From JASFRI01 sp050115015 (GTDB lineage: Bacteria; Acidobacteriota; Polarisedimenticolia; CBDVAL01), in assembly GCA_050115015.1 (NCBI GenBank), contig JASFRI010000048.1:1-16584 (forward strand): a stretch of 16,584 nt of DNA, read 5' to 3'. The translations under genes and the position numbers were made by a program. The stretch's first letter is position 1, and every line of letters starts with the position of its first letter. Under the pieces are notes generated by a model, which saw nothing but the letters and a program-made list of their open reading frames with translations, was not told the origin of the DNA and did not search any database. This document shows, piece by piece, positions 14,989 to 16,584 of the stretch.

Positions 14989-15020
14989 TAGAATCCCACG
15001 GTCCCGCCCCCGCGGGGGCG
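14989..15020 (+). promoter_or_regulatory. Candidate -10 TAGAAT followed by a 16-base perfect palindrome
   Basis: TAGAAT (14989-14994) matches the -10 consensus at 5/6, though no good -35 is found 16-18 bases upstream. A perfect 16-base palindrome CGCCCCCGCGGGGGCG occupies 15005-15020, about where the transcript would begin, and 20 bases before the FMN reductase ATG. It could be an operator or an mRNA hairpin close to the ribosome-binding site AAGGAGG. Confidence 0.35.
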
Positions 15021-15040
15021 GCACGCAAGGAGGACCGGGA

Positions 15041-15574
15041 ATGCGCCAGCTGATCCTCTCCTGCAGCCTCTCCCCCAAGAGCCGAAGTGCCGTGATGGCG
15101 AAGGTGCTGGAGGTCGCCGTCCAATCCCAGGGAGACGAAGTCGAGCGGGTCGATCTGCGGGAGCTCGATCTCCCCCTCTGCGACGCCGGCGCCTGCTACG
15201 CTCACCCGGACGTGACCCGGATCCAGCAGGCCGTCGCCCGGGCGGACGCCATCGCCATCGCGACGCCCATCTACAACTACGAGACCGGGGGCTCCACCCG
15301 CAACATGGTGGCCCTCGTCGGGCAGCAATTCACGGACAAGGTGATCGGGCTGGTATGCGCCGCCGGCGGGCAGGGCTCCTACATGTCCGTCATGGGCCTG
15401 GCAAGCTCCCTCATGCTGGACTTCCGCTGCGTGATCGTGCCCCGGTTCGTCTACGCGACCGGGGCGGCGTTCGAGGACGGCCGTCTGGTGGACGAGGACG
15501 TGACGCAACGGCTGGAGGAACTGGCCGCGGAGATGCGGCGGTTCGCCCGCGGGCTCGTCCGGGGAGAATCCTGA
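15041..15574 (+). CDS. NAD(P)H-dependent FMN reductase-like flavoprotein
   Basis: The 177-residue protein has the flavodoxin-like fold of NADPH-dependent FMN reductases. The first strand and phosphate loop read LILSCSLSPKSRSAVMA (residues 4-20), and the flavin-contact motif is IATPIYNYETGGSTRN (residues 73-88), equivalent to the family TPEYN...KN motif. The helix pairs and the GxVCAAGGQGSYMSV region (about 103-117) also fit. Such enzymes reduce FMN, quinones, azo compounds or metal ions with NAD(P)H in the cytoplasm; the substrate here is unknown. The start is clear, with AAGGAGG seven bases upstream. The next gene follows after 26 bases, so the two are probably co-transcribed from the candidate promoter at 14989-15020. 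Confidence 0.88.
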   Translation: MRQLILSCSLSPKSRSAVMAKVLEVAVQSQGDEVERVDLRELDLPLCDAGACYAHPDVTRIQQAVARADAIAIATPIYNYETGGSTRNMVALVGQQFTDKVIGLVCAAGGQGSYMSVMGLASSLMLDFRCVIVPRFVYATGAAFEDGRLVDEDVTQRLEELAAEMRRFARGLVRGES

Positions 15575-15600
15575 GGGCGCCGGGAAGGAGACGACGGTCC

Positions 15601-15942
15601 ATGCCGAAGAAGAAGGTCTACAAGATCATCTTCCGGAACCACGATCAGCTGTTCGAGGTCTATGCGTCCGGGGTGGCCCAGGGCAGCATCTTCGGATTCA
15701 TCGAGGTTGAGGAGCTTCTCTTCGGGGAGCGGTCCCAGGTGGTGGTGGACCCGTCCGAGGACGCGCTGAAGAACGAGTTCAAGGGTGTCACCCGGACGCT
15801 GATCCCGCTGCACGCGATCATCCGGATCGACGAGGTCGAGCAGCAGGGGGTCGGCCGGATCGCCAAGGCCACGGGGGACGGCAACCTGATGGCATTTCCG
15901 ACGCCGATCCCTCCGGAAAAGGGACCGAAGCCCCGGAAGTAG
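15601..15942 (+). CDS. DUF1820 family protein
   Basis: The 113-residue protein matches DUF1820 in length and sequence character: KVYKIIFRNHDQLFEVYASG, GSIFGFIEVEELLFGE, then VDPSEDALKNEFKGVTRTLI and IPLHAIIRIDEVEQQG. Family members are small soluble cytoplasmic proteins of unknown function, known to me mainly from Gammaproteobacteria. The start has AAGGAG ten bases upstream. The position 26 bases after the FMN reductase suggests one operon, but no functional link between the two is established. The C-terminus is a short Pro/Lys-rich tail. Confidence 0.85.
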   Translation: MPKKKVYKIIFRNHDQLFEVYASGVAQGSIFGFIEVEELLFGERSQVVVDPSEDALKNEFKGVTRTLIPLHAIIRIDEVEQQGVGRIAKATGDGNLMAFPTPIPPEKGPKPRK

Positions 15943-15977
15943 TCCGCCCCGCCCGGGCCCGGCGACCGGGGTCCGGC

Positions 15978-16006
15978 TGGCAATCCCCGGCGGTCCACCG
16001 TACATT
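15978..16006 (+). promoter_or_regulatory. Possible sigma70-type promoter for the sugar dehydrogenase-like gene
   Basis: TGGCAA (15978-15983, 3/6) and TACATT (16001-16006, 4/6) are spaced by 17 bases, about 45 bases before the ATG at 16052. A small stem CCCGG-CGA-CCGGG (15958-15970) lies upstream, after the DUF1820 stop. Confidence 0.35.
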
Positions 16007-16051
16007 TCGAACTCCGGCATCCCGATCGCTCGAGAAACGGAGGAACGCATC

Positions 16052-16584
16052 ATGATGTACCGGCGCTTCCCCCTCGCAGCCCTCACGGCCGGCCTGCTCC
16101 TGACGCTCATCTCGCCCCTGGCGGCGGGCCCGATCCCCGATCCGATCGTCCCCGGCCAGCTGATCGTGCGCCTCGAGCCCGTCGCCGACGGCCTGTCGGC
16201 CCCGAACTGGGGCACCTTCGCCCCGGGTCTGCCGGCACGCCTCCTGTTCGTCACGGACCAGGATGGCGAGATCTGGGAGTTCGACCTGCAGACCGGCGCA
16301 AGCCGGATCTACCTGGACGTCCGGGCGCGCCTGGTCTCCCTGTCGCCGTTCCAGGACGAGCGCGGCCTGCTGGGCCTCGCCTTCCACCCGGAGTTCACCC
16401 GGAACGGGCGGCTGTACACCTACACCTCCGAGCCGCCCGGCGGGAACGTGGATTTCCCCTCGGTCGGGGCAACGCCGGACCATCACGCCGTGATCACGGA
16501 GTGGCGCGTGCCGCAGCCCGCCAATCCCTTCCGGGTACCCGACCCCGCGAGCGCCAGGGTAGTGCTCCGGATCGCCGAGCCCCA
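16052..16584 (+). CDS. PQQ-dependent sugar dehydrogenase-like protein (GSDH family), 3' end beyond window
   Basis: The frame runs from ATG 16052 off the right edge, giving 177 residues. A signal peptide occupies residues 1-26 (MMYRRFPLAALTAGLLLTLI, then SPLAAG). The mature N-terminus contains blade motifs of the glucose/sorbosone dehydrogenase beta-propeller: LLFVTDQDGEIWEFDLQTG and the hallmark DERGLLGLAFHPEFTRNGRL followed by YTYTSEP. Family enzymes are periplasmic or secreted, Ca2+- and PQQ-dependent aldose dehydrogenases, but many members have lost or changed the substrate, and the catalytic His and PQQ contacts lie partly beyond the window. GGAGG is eight bases before the ATG; the second ATG at 16055 is an equally possible start. 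The gene appears to be preceded by its own promoter. Confidence 0.87.
   Translation, partial: MMYRRFPLAALTAGLLLTLISPLAAGPIPDPIVPGQLIVRLEPVADGLSAPNWGTFAPGLPARLLFVTDQDGEIWEFDLQTGASRIYLDVRARLVSLSPFQDERGLLGLAFHPEFTRNGRLYTYTSEPPGGNVDFPSVGATPDHHAVITEWRVPQPANPFRVPDPASARVVLRIAEP

Overview
The window is uniformly GC-rich (about 70 % by eye) and tightly packed, with the codon pattern expected of a high-GC Gram-negative bacterium. The taxonomic signals are mixed. BolA (3223-3546) carries the gammaproteobacterial-type C-terminus ending in SPPC, and a DUF1820 protein (15601-15942) points the same way. The secreted VWFA-related protein (6916-8583), the P-domain proteases and the lysine-tailed SWIB protein are more typical of Acidobacteriota such as Thermoanaerobaculia-like lineages. 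I favour Acidobacteriota or a deep proteobacterial relative, but sequence reading alone cannot settle it. I see no rRNA or tRNA gene, insertion sequence, integrase, prophage or CRISPR array.

Layout: eight genes lie on the minus strand from 9687 down to 1, then five on the plus strand from 9890 to the right edge; the two sets diverge from a 202-base spacer (9688-9889). In transcription order the minus-strand genes are a sodium/calcium-type antiporter, a secreted VWFA-related protein, a 961-residue trypsin-fold (S1) secreted protease with a P domain, bolA, a secreted alpha/beta hydrolase, yjbQ, a SWIB-domain protein with a long Lys/Ala/Thr repeat tail, and the N-terminal 230 residues of an old-yellow-enzyme-type flavin oxidoreductase cut by the left edge. 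bolA, the hydrolase and yjbQ overlap end to end and probably form one translationally coupled unit. The plus-strand genes are a 1332-residue subtilisin-fold (S8) protease, a RodZ-like HTH/membrane/DUF2914 protein, an NAD(P)H-dependent FMN reductase-like protein, a DUF1820 protein and the N-terminus of a PQQ-dependent sugar dehydrogenase-like protein cut by the right edge.

The main observation is that the S1 and S8 proteases, whose catalytic domains are unrelated, share a homologous C-terminal region of about 555 residues: a GNGNGV(x)xPYE-type beta module, a P (Homo B) domain, cysteine-rich Ig-like segments and a closing domain ending S(V/I)VNV(G/D)CP, with twelve cysteines in matching positions. 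They sit about 3.1 kb apart in opposite orientation, separated only by the VWFA protein and the antiporter. This suggests one delivery or processing tail reused on two proteases in an envelope/secreted proteolysis neighbourhood. The functional link is inference. Many initiation codons here are TTG or GTG.
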